The notes beneath the pieces were generated by a model. It did not search any database and had not been told where the DNA came from. It saw only the letters and a program-made list of their open reading frames with translations. Below, piece after piece: positions 11,601 through 18,747 of a DNA stretch of 35,073 nucleotides; position 1 is the first letter of the stretch; each line of letters begins with the position of its first letter. The stretch is from Symbiodinium natans (taxonomy: Eukaryota; Sar; Dinophyceae; Suessiales; Symbiodiniaceae), in NCBI GenBank assembly GCA_905221605.1, contig CAJNDS010002443.1, forward strand, positions 390,001 to 425,073, read 5' to 3'. The position numbers and the translations under genes were made by a program.

Positions 11601-11802
11601 ATAGGCTAATTTACCGATCCTTGTCTCCTTTCCCCATCCATGACGTTGGCCATGCTAGTTAGGTTAAAATGAACAGATGAGCGCATGTTCGCTGTCGTTG
11701 TGGGCGCATTCAGAGCATCATTTCCTGTGCTTCGGTTTGATAAGGACGCACCAGATTCTATCCACCCTCACAGATGTCCGGAAGCTTCTTCGAGAGCTTG
11801 CG
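5615..11802 (+). CDS. Voltage-gated cation channel with C-terminal EF-hands, many tiny exons (gene span; 5' and 3' ends not found)
   Basis: Single six-helix channel unit, a plasma or organelle membrane protein passing cations when depolarised. Read in order across spliced exons I see S2 (5615-5673), S3 (6065-6120), S4 in two exons (6442-6495 and 7134-about 7210), an S4-S5 linker (about 7351-7385), S5 (7884-7965), a turret with C-E-R-C (8051-8094), the pore helix (8234-8264), filter G-D-S-W-G plus start of S6 (8366-about 8454), end of S6 N-L-I-L-A-V-I-V-D (8895-8952), a charged tail (9141-9184) and EF-hand exons (9255-9332, 9818-9857, 10875-about 11024, 11483-about 11529, 11755-11802). At most joints intron phase matches and the frame continues. 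Several donors are GC or GA. S1, the start codon and the stop are not located, and an S2-S3 loop exon is probably missing. The fold is known for the voltage-gated ion-channel superfamily; exact subfamily and selectivity are inference. Confidence 0.8.
6065..6120 (+). CDS. Channel exon: S3 helix
   Basis: Acceptor CTGCCCAG, then H-M-V-D-A-F-V-V-L-L-D-V-S-I-F-A-A-E. The D early in the helix and the hydrophobic run fit S3 of voltage sensors. It ends in phase 1 at a GA donor (GAATTG). The 321-base intron to 6441 is a multiple of three and has no stop in this frame, so exon, intron and next exon read as one 150-codon ATG-started frame (6069-6521). Confidence 0.65.
6442..6495 (+). CDS. Channel exon: S3-S4 loop and first part of S4
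   Basis: Starts after CCTGGCAG with the two bases that complete the phase-1 codon of the S3 exon. It encodes a short loop and then S-A-V-R-L-L-R-T-L-A, the first two S4 arginines three apart. It ends in phase 1 at a GA donor (GAATTT). The same GGAAT pentamer sits at the next acceptor (7133/7134), so the splice lies between direct repeats. Confidence 0.65.
6598..6769 (+). repeat. Compound TATG/TCTATG/TA microsatellite
   Basis: TA dinucleotides, then TATG tetranucleotides, then repeated TCTATG hexamers, then TA again. It lies in the inferred intron between the two S4 exons. The long tyrosine/isoleucine-rich frames over it on both strands are artefacts. Confidence 0.9.
7134..7210 (+). CDS. Channel exon: main S4 voltage sensor
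   Basis: After GTGTAAG the frame reads M-I-R-I-L-R-A-V-R-L-L-R-K-S-R-E-L. Five arginines (residues 3, 6, 9, 12 and 15 of this stretch) recur every third position, the hallmark S4 gating-charge pattern. It continues into a hydrophobic S4-S5 start (M-L-M-L-S-A-L). The 3' end is approximate: a GC donor before the TGA at 7214 is likely. Confidence 0.8.
7351..7385 (+). CDS. Channel exon: probable S4-S5 linker
   Basis: Short frame H-A-C-L-K-A-F-S-H-L-S between an AAG acceptor and a GTGCAG donor. It ends in phase 0, matching the phase-0 start of S5 at 7884. The amphipathic S-L-K-A-L-like pattern fits the linker that couples S4 to the pore. The 5' joint to the S4 exon is not resolved. Confidence 0.45.
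7884..7965 (+). CDS. Channel exon: S5 helix
   Basis: Acceptor ATCTTCACAG, then V-I-M-V-V-V-M-V-A-L-W-A-I-L-A-V-Q-L-I-H-P-I-N, a long hydrophobic S5 helix ending in the H-P-(I/V)-N motif I associate with dinoflagellate channel paralogues (recollection, not a search). A GT donor (GTGCAG) in phase 1 joins it to 8051, giving N-C-E-R-C. Confidence 0.75.
8051..8094 (+). CDS. Channel exon: pore turret (CERC)
   Basis: Encodes C-E-R-C-L-H-A-F-E-S-V-W-L-S between a GACAGAG acceptor and a GC donor (GCCACT). The cysteine pair lies in the extracellular S5-pore loop. It ends in phase 0, exactly matching the next exon. Confidence 0.75.
8234..8264 (+). CDS. Channel exon: pore helix
   Basis: A 31-base microexon between GTCAGCAAG and a GC donor (GCCCAC) encoding A-L-T-L-L-Q-T-V-I-A-G(1). 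This is the pore helix just before the filter. The last base is the first of a glycine codon completed by GT at 8366. Confidence 0.8.
8366..8454 (+). CDS. Channel exon: selectivity filter and first half of S6
   Basis: After CGAGACAG the frame completes G and reads D-S-W-G-E, then a short loop and a hydrophobic run F-F-A-G-V-I-V-S-V. With the previous exon this gives Q-T-V-I-A-G-D-S-W-G-E, the pore loop. One D in the filter per subunit, followed by an E, suggests a cation (Na+/Ca2+) pore if four subunits assemble; selectivity is inference. The donor is approximate (GC at 8455 preferred). Confidence 0.8.
8895..8952 (+). CDS. Channel exon: end of S6
   Basis: Acceptor ATATTCAG, then D-L-A-M-L-N-L-I-L-A-V-I-V-D-S-A-Q-D-A. 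The N-L-I-L-A-V-I-V-D signature is the S6 end typical of voltage-gated cation channels. It ends in phase 1 at a GA donor (GATCTG); C plus GT at 9141 completes the arginine of D-A-R. Confidence 0.8.
9141..9332 (+). CDS. Channel exons: charged post-S6 linker and entry of first EF-hand (9141-9184, 9255-9332)
   Basis: The first exon reads D-H-E-R-A-L-Q-M-E-K-E-R-L-F, the acidic/basic helix expected after S6, and ends at a GT donor in phase 0. The second (after TATCAAG) reads L-L-E-V-G-V-S-E-D-F-N and then R-L-Y-R-L-C-R-R-L-D-L. The final D-L is cut by a GA donor (GACCCT at 9333) inside an EF-hand calcium loop whose remainder is at 9818. Confidence 0.65.
9376..9392 (+). repeat. C17 homopolymer
   Basis: Seventeen C in a row, inside the intron that splits the first channel EF-hand. 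Confidence 0.95.
9818..9857 (+). CDS. Channel exon: second half of EF-hand loop
   Basis: A 40-base exon after CACTGAG reading D-N-S-G-K-I-D-P-T-E-F-V-K. Joined to 9332 it makes the calcium loop D-L-D-N-S-G-K-I-D-P-T-E, with acidic or polar ligands at positions 1, 3, 5 and 9 and E at 12, a textbook EF-hand. This reconstruction needs a GA-AG intron from 9333 to 9817 and is strong support for it. The exon ends at a GC donor in phase 1. Confidence 0.75.
10314..10470 (+). repeat. Minisatellite, about 48-54-base unit, three diverged copies
   Basis: Core CTGGGCGAGCATGAGCATCAGGAGCGTT repeats at about 10314 and 10368 (54 apart), with a weaker copy near 10420. GCTTCAGGAAT recurs at 10401 and 10449. 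It is open in both directions (H-E-H-Q-E-R on +), but lies in an inferred channel intron. Confidence 0.65.
10875..11024 (+). CDS. Channel exon: inter-EF helix and next EF-hand
   Basis: After GGCGTAG an open frame of about 50 codons starts K-A-H-D-V-H-Q-V-M-L-E-K and ends D-L-E-W-V-L-S-V-L-D-K-D-D-S-G-D-I-S-L. D-K-D-D-S-G-D-I-S is positions 1-9 of a second EF loop. The next exon (11483) supplies the E-F-V-D. The exact donor is unclear: conserved spacing would cut at about 11022, where no GT, GC or GA fits. Confidence 0.65.
11483..11529 (+). CDS. Channel exon: end of EF-hand and following helix
   Basis: Acceptor GAGGCCCAG, then (x)-E-F-V-D-Q-L-Y-K-L-R-T-H-E-H-F. This completes the loop begun at 10992 and gives the exit helix. 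The frame stops at 11539, but a GT donor at 11531 could end the exon first. Confidence 0.6.
11755..11802 (+). CDS. Probable last visible channel exon
   Basis: Acceptor GCACCAG and donor GTAACT flank I-L-S-T-L-T-D-V-R-K-L-L-R-E-L-A, an amphipathic helix fitting the C-terminal tail after the EF-hands. Assignment to the channel rests on position and composition. The gene's stop codon was not found. Confidence 0.45.
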
Positions 11803-12081
11803 GTAACTCAAGCAGGTGGGCCTTCGTCCTGTGTTCGTACGGCACAAAGTCCGATGGATTTGCTCTGATAAATGTCCTTCCCAACGCTCCCCACCCAAAA
11901 CGAGTCAGAGTCATCTCGGGTGTCAATGGCGGGTCGGACTGATGACTGTCTCAAAAAAGCAAGGCTGCCTCCTTCGATTCCTGATCTGCTCACTAGTTTG
12001 GCTCGGAATCAGAGTCCTTTGTCGTCACTCGTGACGTAGCCGTGATGTGGGCCAGATCGACCTCCGTAGAAGCATAGAACC

Positions 12082-13591
12082 ATGGAGGTGGGCACGGTGG
12101 GCATGTGGTGCCTGACAGCCCTTGGTTCCACACTCTTGGCAGCGGCTTTGAACGCGGAGTCTTGCCTGCTGCAACGCTCCTCTCCGCGCAACGAAGTGGA
12201 GCTGGACCGGTGCACATCGTCTGCAGAATGGGTGGAGCAGCTTTCCATGACTCCATCGCACGCTATGAAACCACTCTTGCCAAATTACTAATTATTCAGC
12301 GGATGTATATGCAAATTTCGCACTGCTTTCATGGACCAGGCTGGGAAATCGAAGCGACTACGCGGACTACACCAACAGCTCCACTACCCTGATTTACGCA
12401 AACACGGGACGGGGCTGGCAGTTGGATGCCGACTTGCGTGAGAGTATGAATGCTCAGAACGTGCTGGAGATGATGCGGTATGATTACACGCTGCTCGGGC
12501 TGCAATCTTCGTTGAGCAGCATGGGCTTGGCGGTAACCTTTGGTGTGTTAATCGAAATGGGTCCGCCCAGCGTCATTCGTGGCTGCATCTACACTTTCGC
12601 CCGTGATGGAAGCGCGTGGAGTTTCTTGAGCCGGCAGGAGATCGCCTTGTGGAGCGAACTTTTTACTCCCAATGATGGGCGAAGGTTTGTACGCCTTGGC
12701 AAAGACATTCTCATGATGAGGGATGGAGCCGGTGCTTCTGGAACCCCGTTGCAGTGGATAGCTTTCCAGTTCGAAGAGGGCAACTGGACCCGGCGTCCTG
12801 AGGCAGATCTCCCTAGGAATGGTGCTCCCCAATCTTCGACGGTGAGGGAACTCGCACATGACGGCCGGACCCTTGCGGCAGGGCCAGGTGCGAATGGAGA
12901 AATCTTCATCCACGAATGGCAGGGAGACTCCTGGCGAAGCCCCGTCGCAAACTTGTCGGTTCCCGCAGAAGCTGGCGTCGAACTTAGGCAACTGTATTTT
13001 CTCGAAGTGCACGGAGACTATCTTCTCGCAATGCGGTACGGATTTTCCTCGCAGGCCCAGGCCTTGGTTCAGGTGCTGGTAATTCACAAGCGTGCAGACG
13101 GCTCGTGGCCTGAAGTCTACCGTGCCAAAGCGCCAGAAGAGTACAATGCCATGTCTGCCAGCATCCACAGCTCTGGCAAGTCAGTGGTGACGTATTCGTC
13201 TTTCAACTACAGGTTGAAGCTAGGCTTCGTCCGAGTGTTCGAGTCGGGATCCGGTGACAATTGGACCGTGACGCAGACCGTGTTCCGCAACTTCAGTCGG
13301 GATCCTAATCCCATCGTGGCCCTCTCAGCAGAGGCAGTGGTCTTGGCAGAGAATGAGTCACCGCTCCCGCCCACCAGCATCATCTACAGTTGCAACGACA
13401 CTGGCACGATGATTCCTACAGCTCGGACACCCACTGCAGCAGGGACGCCCTTCACGAGTCCACGATGCTTCAAGCCCTGCAAGGGGCGCTTTCCTCGACG
13501 ACGGCGTCTCCGCCTGCGTATGTGCATACGGCGCTGTAGGGCCAGGCGTAAAATGGGGCACGGCATAAGGCACTCAGCATCTGTACAGTGA
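12082..13591 (+). CDS. Secreted beta-propeller-like protein (exons 12082-12209 and 12340-13591)
   Basis: The start is ATG 12082 in a good context (ACCATGG). It begins with a signal peptide (M-W-C-L-T-A-L-G-S-T-L-L-A-A-A-L core). A GT donor at 12210 (phase 2) and acceptor ATGGACCAG|G at 12339 fit in phase, giving a 130-base intron. The second exon carries repeated strands of the type hydrophobic run, charged turn, G-x-W (for example G-R-G-W-Q-L, D-S-W-R-S, D-G-S-W-P, D-N-W-T-V), as in propeller blades, and N-x-S/T glycosylation sites (N-R-S, N-S-S, N-F-S, N-W-T). It is exported or at the surface; ligand unknown. The last 60 residues turn arginine-rich and non-protein-like; see the frame-break finding at 13408. 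No paralogue name is claimed. Confidence 0.7.
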
Positions 13592-14861
13592 GAGACACGG
13601 ATACTGTAGCATGATTGTGTGCTCGTCAATGTATGAGACTACGAAGTTTGTAAGACTGGGCCTCCTTTAAAGACGAATTCACCAATGCGACTTTGGTGAG
13701 CTGCGGGAGCTATCGCAGCAGCGTGCATCAATTGAGCCCTGGAAAGGAAATGCGTGCAACTTTGTGGTGTGCGAGTTTTGATCTCTCGGAGCAAGCTGCG
13801 GATTCATGGTCAGGGGGTTCTTTCGTCTCGGCTCCCCTGGCGCTCTGGTGTATCAGGGGTTTAGGCAGTTTAGGGTTTATAGGGCTTATCCCAGCTTTCT
13901 GCACTTGGTTTAAGTCATATGCAGGTGAAAGTGTGAGATGGCCCCAGAAGTAGCTTACTATGCAGCGGTGCAGGCATCATTGTGCACAACACTGCGCTCC
14001 CGCCAGACACGGCAGGGCCCGTAGTTGCCGTAGTTGCTCAGAACCAGGAATGATTCACAGCACTAGAGCTGAGAGCAGGTCACATGCTCAAGTCATGCCA
14101 AGGGACAAGCGAATGGCTGGAAACCGAGACATTCCCGATACTCATCAGCCACCTGGACGCAGCAAGGATAGCTCAGAAACAAAGCTGATTGCATTCCGAC
14201 CCAACACTTAAAAGCCTTAAAACATATCTGCGAACCAGTCCTTTCGGCTTCAGATAACATCTCCCACGCACTTCTTGCCCTGTCTTGCCCACTAAGGAGG
14301 GCTCCTCAGAAGTGAGCTGCGTGGACTGCGCCACTTGAAGGCTGGAAAGTTGAAGATAGTTGAAGTTGTAAAGCACGACAAAGCAGGCAACTTAACGCCT
14401 TCCACCAAAGCCTCATCCCTGCGAGTTCTGAACATGTCGGGTCTACGAGAGTAAGGAGCTACTGAGAGCTGCTTTCAATCTCCTTCTCTTTGTGGCTCGG
14501 AGGTGGTTCACGTCGACCTTTCCGCAGCCTCAGGTTTCACTCGGCTACATGCCGAAGTACGTCGAAGGTTCCTGCCCCACCATGAACCCAGCAAAACACA
14601 AGGGACTACAAACACGAGGAGTCATGATCCAGATCAGCGTGTCGGACTTGAGACACAGATAGAGAGCTTGGACTTATTTATTTGTTCCACGGGCGCACAG
14701 CTAAATGCAACTGATCCACATGACAGCTGATCCTGTTCTGCTTGCAGTCAGAGTGCAGTTGTATGCGCGTGTTTCCGAATTTTAAAACAGCTTAGCCTTA
14801 GAGCTGTGGCAGGTCCGGCGGGTGCGTCTTGCTGTGTTGCAGCTCGAGGTTGGAATGTCAG
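13592..14861. other. Mostly non-coding
   Basis: An open frame at 14503-14730 is weakly protein-like. The region 13840-13900 has telomere-like GGGTTTAGGCAG words but no array. Nothing else seen. Confidence 0.35.
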
Positions 14862-14931
14862 GACTCAGAAAGCCAATGCCGAGAAGCACCCGTCCAAACC
14901 GGTGGCAATGAGCTTTGTGGAGCAGTCCCTG
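14862..14931 (+). CDS. Possible exon
   Basis: Flanked by a GGAATGTCAG acceptor and a GTCAGG donor; reads T-Q-K-A-N-A-E-K-H-P-S-K-P-V-A-M-S-F-V-E. The open frame continues to 15030. Isolated; no partner exons identified. Confidence 0.35.
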
Positions 14932-16869
14932 GTCAGGTTGCAATTAGTTGCAATGCACTCCTTGAGCGTCGCCACATGTCTCGGCCAGCGAGCTGCTTTA
15001 CAGATTTACGGGACCGAAGATCAACAGTAGTCGTCATTACTATATACGAGAGGATAGTAAGACCCTTTAATGAACCTAGTTTCTGCCGACATGGACGGCG
15101 TAGACCCCAACCGTGCAAGAGCACACCAAGAGCACCCCAAGAGCATTCGACAGCACTCGTGCGCGTGTCGTGCGTGCTGCAAGGTAAACCTTGGAACTTT
15201 GCCTGCAGTGCAAACATTGCGGAATAAAGACTAAACTAAAGCAAGCAGGCTGGTTCGTCTATCGTCTGTCATTCACCATTCATGCGCAGGCTTTTGCCCA
15301 CTGCAAATTGTAACTGTCAACAACCATGGCTTATCTATCCACGTTAATCGTCTATGCTCCTGTACTCTTTCGGTTGGACTGCTCACTTGAAGCTCCACAC
15401 ACAGCGGAGAGTTTCAGCAGGAAGGGGGAGAATGTCCTGGGACGATTCTCCCACCAATGTGCTGTCTGGAGAAACAGCCGTGTTGACAGCTTCATTCCAG
15501 CATATGCTTTTTATATTAGCAGGAGAAGGGTACTTGGCAAGGTTGGTCTTGACAGCACCATGACCGAGAGACCCTAGGTAACCCTAAGCATCACGACCCT
15601 GACCCCGCTTCATGCATCTTCATGATGAGACCCCGGTTCCAAGCTGGTATAATACAGTCGATGAGAGGTGAAACTGCCACGTAGTCGCTCATGCACTGAA
15701 CCGAGAACAGGCATACCAATTTGGCATACCGCACTCGTTCATCGCCCATGACCACTTAGAGAATGAATGGCAGCTGAGACAGTTTTGCAAGAAAAGCGTT
15801 CACCAGACTTGTATGAAAAGTTATATCAGCAACAGACACGGAGGAATACATTGGGTGACTCGGCTCTGGTGACCTGCCAACCTTGCGGTAGCCGGTTTTC
15901 AGGGTTTGTAGGGGGCTCCACCCCACTGTTGAAATGCAACTGAGAATGGGCAAGATGCTGACTCCCACGGCTTGTGGTATTTACTCTTCATTGCTCTTCA
16001 TGGCGTGTCATCAAATTCAGCTTTCCCGTGCCCGAAATCAATTCATGGGGGAGCTCCCAAGGGTGCAGCGTGGATGAAAATGTCAGAGCACTTGGCAACA
16101 GTCCGTTGGTGAACTGACTGTTCTCACGCACGCTCCCTCATTTTCAAGTGTTGTCTGCCCGGCGAACGCAGTGCGGCACCGAGAATCGGTGGTCCGTATG
16201 GGGTATTGGCGCTCGAACCCGGAAGAACCGCTAGCTGTGATTGGGGACGAAAGATGCAGAAGCGGTTTTAATCCAGGGGCCGAGCGCCAAGTTCCCGATC
16301 ATGCAGTCGTGTAGAACCGGATCTGGGCACACAAGCCATGACTCAGAAGCTTGCAAGACGTCTTTTTTGGCCACCATCTACCATGCTAACATGAGATACA
16401 CTTAGCCAGCAGCTGCTGATTGTCAGGATCGGTTTCCTGATTGATTGGGTATATGTCGGCATTTTGCGGAAAAGATGCGACCGCTCGAGTAGGCAAAGGG
16501 GCGCATCAGATTCTGTAAGATTCAAGAGTGTCTACTTACACAAGTCGCATGACACATCTGGGAATGATTGCTTTGCTGAGGACTCAGTGGGCATTCCTTG
16601 CCCAAGTTGCTGAGAGCCTGATCTTGCTGCGTGGCCCTTACACCCGTTGTCAGGCTAAGTTCCACCGACGCTGGAGCAAGCCCAACTGTGTAGTAGGTTG
16701 AAGCGCACGCACAAGTTCCATGATCCTGCAACCAGTTTGCTGGTAGGGCAGGCAACTCTTGTCCTGATTCTGCTTGCATGCGCTTGCTTGCCAAGGGTGT
16801 GTTCAGCAGCAGTCTCAGTGGCAGAGTGCCAGTTGTTGCTCCGTTGTGTGTAGTTCGGCAGAACTTGAC
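14932..16869. other. No gene supported
   Basis: Several short frames (for example 15326-15577 and 15354-15563, overlapping) with no decisive splice or motif support. Confidence 0.35.
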
Positions 16870-16980
16870 ATGGCCCAGTTGGGGATGTGCTTCTGTGATC
16901 TTCCCTTAGACTCGCAGCAAGTGTTTGGTTTGAGCCGCAGCTGCTCAATCAAGTCGGAACACCTCCGTGCCGGCGCATAA
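16870..16980 (+). CDS. Possible exon
   Basis: Frame with M-A-Q-L-G-M-C-F-C-D-L-P-L-D-S-Q-Q-V-F-G ending at TAA 16978. Short and isolated; may be chance. Confidence 0.2.
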   Translation: MAQLGMCFCDLPLDSQQVFGLSRSCSIKSEHLRAGA

Positions 16981-17414
16981 AGTCAAAGCATCTGGGGGCT
17001 GATTGCTGATTGTGGACCTCTTGACAAATTAAAACAGCACGGCGTGGTCTTTAAGAATCGCCATGGCCCTTGGGGAGGATCATGTTCGGGCGAGATGCGG
17101 GAGGAGCTGTTGGTCTTGAAGCCTGTGTGAGTTAGGTAGGGATGGTGATTGCAGCACGCTTCTTGTGAGGAGCGACGGATATCATATATCATGGCTTCTT
17201 AAACCATTGCTTTGGAGAGCCGGCGCAAGGACTTGCGGACCCTGAACCTGGCATCCGCCGATGTGGTCTACGCATGAGACTTCACCTACGCTTCGCAGGC
17301 CCTGTTTGGCCTCCGGGCTGGTCGGCATGGCGTGAAATTTCTCGAAAGCAATCGAGCAATCATTAGTCTTGGGGCCCGTGCTGCTTTCATTCCTGGTTTT
17401 ATCATTCGGGGGCT

Positions 17415-17732
17415 TTGCCAATCGGTTTTGGTCGGATGCAAAGTGCTGTCTGCGTCGTTAAGGACAGACGCATGTCGAGTACGATCTGCTATCTTCTAGA
17501 GACATGTCTTGAGCCCAGGAGCATACGGGTTGGGTTTTGGCTTCAAGACGCAGGGTTCAGCGAGGTGCATGGGAAATTCGTTGTCAGTACAGTAGCACTG
17601 AGGGTACACGGAGGGCCATCTTTTCTTCTTCTGGATCGAGGGTGTACAGTTCAGGTCATTCCCACAAAGGTGGCGGGAATCGTTTGGCCAGCTTCTAGGA
17701 GGGTTTGCAACTTGAACGTTCACACGGGATAG
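17415..17732 (+). CDS. Possible exon or short ORF
   Basis: A 105-codon frame with a protein-like middle (V-G-F-W-L-Q-D-A-G-F-S-E-V-H-G-K-F-V-V-S). The opposite strand is also open, so support is weak. No family recognised. Confidence 0.25.
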   Translation: MPIGFGRMQSAVCVVKDRRMSSTICYLLETCLEPRSIRVGFWLQDAGFSEVHGKFVVSTVALRVHGGPSFLLLDRGCTVQVIPTKVAGIVWPASRRVCNLNVHTG

Positions 17733-18106
17733 CACGGATAGCAAGGTGTGGCGATGGCAAACCGAGGACATTGTGGGTAGTGGTGGAAGTTGTAGAGTGG
17801 TGGTGACGGCTGCGGTGGCGGTCATGGGTGGTGGCATGGCACTGTGTAGGTGAGAGTGCAAGTGCGCATGAATGTGTTAGGGGTTAGTCTTCGCAGTTGG
17901 TTTCTAGTGTTGTTGGTGGGTTCGAGGTTGGTCGATGGTTGTCCCGTGACAAAGCAGTTTCAAATCTAGCTTACATGCAGCTAGCAGTATAGTTTCAAGA
18001 CCATGCACTCTGCTGCATGTGGGTCAGTGATGGCTTCCAATTTCTATATGTAGAAGTACCGACATGACGTGGTCAATGGTCTGTACGCATGACACAATGA
18101 ACAGCC

Positions 18107-18747
18107 ATGGGAGAGCGTAGCGATGCCGACGAAGAGGACATCGCGGAGTTTATTTCGCGCTCCCACATCGATGAAGCTGCAGCTGCAGCGCTGAAGTCCC
18201 TGCCAGTGGATCAGCAGCTGGAGGTCATTGCTGGGAGTATCACACGCGCCGCCAACCCCTCTGCCGTCCTGCTTTCACGGATCAAGCGGGTGAAGTTAGG
18301 GATGCGGAATCGTAAGCGTCCACACTCACCAGCTGGAGACGTTATGCCTCCAGTGCCACCACCTTGCGATGCTGACCACAACTCTGCTGTAGAACAGTTT
18401 TTGGAGCACCACGGAATAAATGCTGAAGCTTGCCAGTCTTTGTGGGAGCTGTCGCCTGCACTGCAAAGGCTGGTAATTCTGGAGCCACTACCAGAATCCG
18501 CAAATGCTTATGATGCGCTGCTGGAGCGCATCACCGAAGTTCTGGCAGCTTCACCACCAGAAGAGGCCGCAGCAGCACCAGATTCGGATGCTGTCACGGA
18601 CTTCCTCAAAAACAACAACATCAGTGGCGAAGTTGAGAGCATCCTACGCAAGCTGCCGGAGGAGCAGCAAAATGCTGTGGTTGCCACGCCGCTCACCGGG
18701 GCCCAAAAGCCTTCGGCTGTCTTGTTGTCTCGCAACTTGGGTTGCAG
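18107..18747 (+). CDS. Exon 1 of the module/FHA gene: modules 1-3
   Basis: Modules begin near residues 11, 98 and 163. Module 1 ends N-P-S-A-V-L-L-S-R-I-K-R-V. Module 2 has lost the N-P-S-A signature (A-N-A-Y-D-A-L-L-E-R-I). Module 3 ends K-P-S-A-V-L-L-S-R and then leaves the pattern, marking the exon end. Either a GC donor at 18732 (GCAACT) or a GT donor at 18748 (GTCTCT) is possible. The open frame runs to a stop at 18766. Confidence 0.75.

Noticed and set aside
12422-12424. Start of the propeller gene at 12422
   Set aside because: This codon is TTG, and the frame is open upstream; the signal-peptide ATG at 12082 joined by a phase-matched intron is better.
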